DNA of 9,685 nucleotides from JANXXV01 sp038200305 (GTDB lineage: Bacteria; Acidobacteriota; Terriglobia; Bryobacterales; Bryobacteraceae). The notes beneath the pieces are model-generated. The model did not search any database. It was given only the letters and a program-made list of their open reading frames with translations, and was not told the DNA's origin. Below, one piece after another: positions 6,600 through 9,685 of the stretch. The stretch covers positions 1 to 9,685 of the forward strand of contig JBBPYD010000149.1 of NCBI GenBank assembly GCA_038200305.1, written 5' to 3'. The stretch's first letter is position 1. Every line of letters starts with the position of its first letter. The position numbers were made by a program, and so were the translations under genes.

Positions 6600-7565
6600 G
6601 CGCCAAGGTAAGTCCGGAGGCCGTGCAAAATACCACGCGTTGCGGAGTGAACTGGAACAGAACGCGCGGAAGCGCCAATTGGGGCCAGGTATAGCCAGAA
6701 ATGGTTGGCGATTCCAATCAGCGCCAGAAAGATCAGAAGAGGGGACATGGTACGTGCGAAGGAGTCTGAATCGGCCCAGATTTGCGGCTGCGAAACGAAG
6801 CCACAAAAATGAGCGTGAATAGAATGGCGGCGTTTGCGCACAAGTTGGATCGCCGCCGTAGGAGCAGGCAGACGGCGAGCGCGACGGCGCACCACATTCC
6901 GATGACAGCGGCGTAGTCCATTACTGCTTCTGTTTTGAGCCATGAAGGGCGCCAGCGAAGCGGTTACTTTTCGCCCTTCCAGATAGACCAGCCATGCAGC
7001 ATACGGGACGATCGCGGAGACTGCCATGGCGATTCCCTTCCAATTCTTCTGAAAAATTGAGTGCAGAGCGAAAGCGGCGGGGAGAACCAACCCGGTTTCG
7101 CGAGCCAGTGGCGCCAACATTAGGACGAGGAACAAGCGCCACCGCTTTTCGACGGCGAAGCCAATGCAGAGGGCAGCCAGTGCCGCATCAACAGTGAAGC
7201 GGTCGATGGAGACAAGGACCGCGGGCACCAGCGCAAATGCGAGACCGCTGGCAGGCGTGAGGTTGACGTGCAAGCAGTACTGCCCGAGCCAGAGCGCACC
7301 GAGAAATACGAACCCGAGGACCGTGATGAGATAGGTGGAATCAATGTAGCTGGATTGTCCGGTCGCCAGGAGCCACGCCGTCAGTGGCACCTTCTTCGCC
7401 GGCTATAGCTGGCGGCGTTTTGACGTACGATCCGGTGTAAAACAGCGCTGAGTAATCGCTCTGATAGTTTGCGTTTACTGTCAGAATCTGCCCAGTAAGA
7501 AGGGAGCCCGCACAGATCGCGGCCCAGAAGACAGGAAGGGATAAGAGCTGCTTCGGGCTTCTCAC
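6596..7565 (-). pseudogene. Broken polytopic membrane protein gene ('RETGL'-type acidobacterial membrane protein)
   Basis: A membrane protein can be followed only by changing frame. The first piece (7565 to about 7400) starts at GTG with MRSPKQLLSLPVFWAA and a transmembrane segment, then ALFYTGSYVKTPPAIA. The second (about 7400 to 6930) has PLTAWLLATGQSSYIDSTYL, several helices and the LAPLARETGLVLPAAF signature. The third (about 6930 to 6790) has MDYAAVIGMWCAVALAVCLL. The fourth (about 6785 to 6596) has IWADSDSFARTMSPLLIFLALI, ending at TAA. The pieces keep the order I remember for intact relatives of about 380-400 residues, possibly glycosyltransferase-like, but function is unproven. I recall a YDGQFY...AHDP block between TPPAIA and PLTAWLL and a loop before DYAA. 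Both are missing, so deletions as well as small frameshifts are likely. It starts 11 bp after receptor 2. Sequencing error could explain single-base shifts but not missing blocks. Confidence 0.72.
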
Positions 7566-7576
7566 GTACCAGCCGG

Positions 7577-9685
7577 CTAGAAGATTATCTTCATCGCGAA
7601 TTGGATCTGGCGTGCCGGGTACGTGCTGGTGATCGCGCCGAAGCTGGAGCTACTCACGTTGCCGTTGGCAGCCTGGAAGTTGGTCTGGTTCGTCAGATTG
7701 AACGCTTCCGTGCGGAAATCGAGGCGGCTGGATTCCGACCACAGACGGAACTGTTTGTGTACGCCGAGATCGAGTTGTAGGAACGAATGGCTTCGCGCAA
7801 TATTGCGGCCGGCGTTTCCGAACGGATGGCTCGGGTCGGTTGGGATCTGGACCGTAGCTTTGTTTAGATAGTTCCTCTGATCACGGGAGCCTTCCGGCGT
7901 TACCGGATCGCCGGTGATGTTCGGGCGATAAGTGGGGGCCGTGCTCACCTGAAACTGTGGAGGCGGATCGCACGAAAGGTTGATGGGGAGTCCGCTGGTG
8001 GCCGTGTTGATGGTGGTCAGTTCCCAGCCGCCGAGTACGGCCTGCACTATACCGGGAGCGCTCGATCCCCAGCGGCGGCCTTTCCCGTATGGAAGTTCAT
8101 AGACAATTGACGTTGTGTTGTTGAAGGGTTGATCGTAACCGGAAAGACCTTTCTCACTTCTCAGGTCGCGGATATTGGCTCGCGAGTTGTCGCCATTGTT
8201 CGCTTCCAGGTGGCCGGAGGCGTTATCGATCGCCTTTGACCAAGTAAAGGAATTAAGTAGATACAATCCGGCGGAGTAGCGCTTTTCCAACTTGGCCTGG
8301 AGTGCGTTGTAGCTGGACACCCCGGTCCCCATGGCCACCTCAATATAGGTGAAGTTTGGGATGGGCCGGCGGGCCTGCAATGACAGATTCTCACCCGGAT
8401 TGTTAGGCCGTGCCTGATTCCAATCGCCGAGCATCATGAGATGCGTTCCTTTGCTGCCCACGTAGCCGACGTCCAGAATGAGGTCGTGCGCGATCTCATG
8501 TTGAACAGTGAAGTGCCACGACTGGACGTATCCGGTTGGATTGTCCTTGGGGATATAACGGGATTGCGCAACGGCAGGGTTGAAGTTTGCCGGTACCGCG
8601 AAGTTCGCGGGATAGCCCAGTTGCGTCGGGCGGAAACAGGTTAGTGGAGCATCGTTTGCGCCGCATAACGGCTGCTTACCGGGGTCCTGAGCAATTTGGG
8701 CGTCCACGATGTTCGGACCGTTATAGGCAAGCAGGTTCTCGCCGCCCAAGCGGTTGAACTGCACATAGCTGATCCCATAAGCGGACCGGATCACGGTTTT
8801 GGGAGCCAACTGATAGGCCAGGCCGAAGCGCGGCGCCCAGTTGTTGTGGCGAGGTTGCACCAAAGATCGATCATACAGAGAACCGGGCTTCGCCTGGATT
8901 AGCGAGTTGGTGCCTGGGTCGAAATTGGCCAGGTGATTATCTTCCGTGTACTGCGGCGTGGCGAACTCATAGCGCAGTCCCATGTTCAGGGTCAGCTTGC
9001 TCGCTACCTTGTAATCGTCTTGCACGTAGGCGAAGTGCATGCGCTGTTGATAGTTCACAATGACGAAGTTGTTGAGCTCATAATTCGAGCGCGCGCCCGT
9101 TAGGAAGTCCGCCAAATTGTATGCCTGCGTTTGCGCGGCCGTGCTGCCAGTGCTGCTGCCGGCGGGACGGCTGAACTGGCCGGTGTAGGTATCGATTCCG
9201 TAGACGGGGTTGAAGTCGTCGATTGCTGTATTGATGTGCTGATATTCGTATCCCGCCTTGATGGAATGGCGGCCGAAGAACTTAGAGTAGTTCACTTTGG
9301 GATTCAGGTTATACGGATTCTGGAATTGCGGGTTACTGGTCTGGCGTCCAAATTGGCTGAATCCGCCGCCGACACTTTGGCTGTTCAGGCCGCCGGCGAT
9401 GAGAGGATCAGTGGGCAGTCCACCAATGCCAAAGGGCGTCAACAAACTCGGCGTCCCAGCGGCGATGGGAAATTTGCCGCCCTCGGTCCAGGACACGCCG
9501 AGCCGCGCCTCAATGACTGAACTGGCGCTGAGCGTGTATGTCATGGCAGGTTCGATTTGCCGGTTCATAACGCGAACATTTCCGTTGGCGTTGCCACCGG
9601 CGGGGCCGGAGATGGCAGGTGGGTCGAAGATGTTCATCTCCCGGTGGCTGTACCGGAAGAAGGCCGTGATTTTCTGGCTTAAATA
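7577..9685 (-). CDS. Oar-type TonB-dependent receptor, C-terminal 702 residues (5' end outside window)
   Basis: The frame stays open through the window edge: upstream of the first Met (9637) the codons to 9685 read YLSQKITAFFRYSHRE, typical barrel sequence. The gene is therefore truncated by the window and not started there. What is seen is the beta-barrel part: YSKFFGRHSIKAGYEYQHI, VQDDYKVASKLTLNMGLRYE, NNWAPRFGLAYQLAPKTVIR, DVGYVGSKGTHLM, LEKRYSAGLYLLNSFTWSKA, and a C-terminal strand ending in Phe (FAMKIIF), the outer-membrane assembly signal. Signal peptide, N-terminal regulatory-like domain and plug must lie upstream. It resembles receptor 1 in family and layout but the two are clearly divergent copies. 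The substrate is unknown. Stop TAG at 7577-7579; the broken membrane gene follows by 11 bp and may once have been co-transcribed. Confidence 0.92.
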   Translation of the reverse strand, partial: YLSQKITAFFRYSHREMNIFDPPAISGPAGGNANGNVRVMNRQIEPAMTYTLSASSVIEARLGVSWTEGGKFPIAAGTPSLLTPFGIGGLPTDPLIAGGLNSQSVGGGFSQFGRQTSNPQFQNPYNLNPKVNYSKFFGRHSIKAGYEYQHINTAIDDFNPVYGIDTYTGQFSRPAGSSTGSTAAQTQAYNLADFLTGARSNYELNNFVIVNYQQRMHFAYVQDDYKVASKLTLNMGLRYEFATPQYTEDNHLANFDPGTNSLIQAKPGSLYDRSLVQPRHNNWAPRFGLAYQLAPKTVIRSAYGISYVQFNRLGGENLLAYNGPNIVDAQIAQDPGKQPLCGANDAPLTCFRPTQLGYPANFAVPANFNPAVAQSRYIPKDNPTGYVQSWHFTVQHEIAHDLILDVGYVGSKGTHLMMLGDWNQARPNNPGENLSLQARRPIPNFTYIEVAMGTGVSSYNALQAKLEKRYSAGLYLLNSFTWSKAIDNASGHLEANNGDNSRANIRDLRSEKGLSGYDQPFNNTTSIVYELPYGKGRRWGSSAPGIVQAVLGGWELTTINTATSGLPINLSCDPPPQFQVSTAPTYRPNITGDPVTPEGSRDQRNYLNKATVQIPTDPSHPFGNAGRNIARSHSFLQLDLGVHKQFRLWSESSRLDFRTEAFNLTNQTNFQAANGNVSSSSFGAITSTYPARQIQFAMKIIF

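Noticed and set aside
5775..6806. A 343-codon open frame on the minus strand opposite the dehydrogenase gene
   Set aside because: It is the antisense of a clearly real, motif-complete dehydrogenase. Its translation is Arg/His-rich with no recognisable domain, and such long antisense frames are usual in GC-rich coding DNA.
1..9685. CRISPR arrays, tRNA or rRNA genes, insertion sequences, prophage genes
   Set aside because: I looked for regularly spaced repeats, cloverleaf-like segments, transposase or integrase motifs and terminal inverted repeats and found none that hold up.

Overview
The window looks like chromosomal DNA from an Acidobacteriota bacterium, probably near Bryobacter or 'Candidatus Solibacter'. 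This rests on two very large Oar-type TonB-dependent receptors with carboxypeptidase-regulatory-like N-termini, a polytopic membrane protein of the 'RETGL' type I associate with that phylum, and moderately GC-rich coding DNA. The assignment comes from family recognition only; there is no rRNA or other marker gene. I see no tRNA, CRISPR array, insertion sequence or phage gene.

Layout. (1) 18-3491, minus strand: a complete 1157-residue outer-membrane TonB-dependent receptor. (2) 3492-3620: a 129-bp divergent promoter region, AT-rich next to the receptor. It carries a 19-bp site that fits the DtxR/IdeR operator consensus at 16 of 19 positions, 4 bp from the receptor start codon. (3) 3621-4316, plus strand: a three-domain DtxR-family metalloregulator, transcribed away from the receptor. 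(4) 4415-5374 and 5427-6599, plus strand: a membrane-anchored SRPBCC-domain protein and a zinc-dependent, glutathione-dependent-formaldehyde-dehydrogenase-like alcohol dehydrogenase. They are 52 bp apart, each has a good ribosome binding site, and they probably form one operon. (5) 6596-7565, minus strand: a polytopic membrane protein gene broken by frame changes and apparent internal deletions. (6) 7577-9685, minus strand: a second Oar-type receptor whose 5' end lies beyond the window.

How the parts may work together. The most informative relation is between the regulator and receptor 1. Adjacent divergent genes with a DtxR-type operator over the receptor start suggest that receptor expression responds to divalent metal (Fe or Mn). 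This is notable because Oar/SusC-like acidobacterial receptors are usually assumed to import glycans or peptides. The regulator's metal-site residues look Mn-type (Asp and Glu in place of the Met10 and Cys102 of DtxR), while the operator looks DtxR/IdeR-like. The SRPBCC-dehydrogenase pair is probably a detoxification or redox unit of unknown substrate; nothing in its own upstream region links it to the metal operator. Receptor 2 and the broken membrane gene are collinear and unrelated in mechanism to the plus-strand block. I do not see a clear new multi-gene system. The metal-regulated Oar-type receptor is the best lead.
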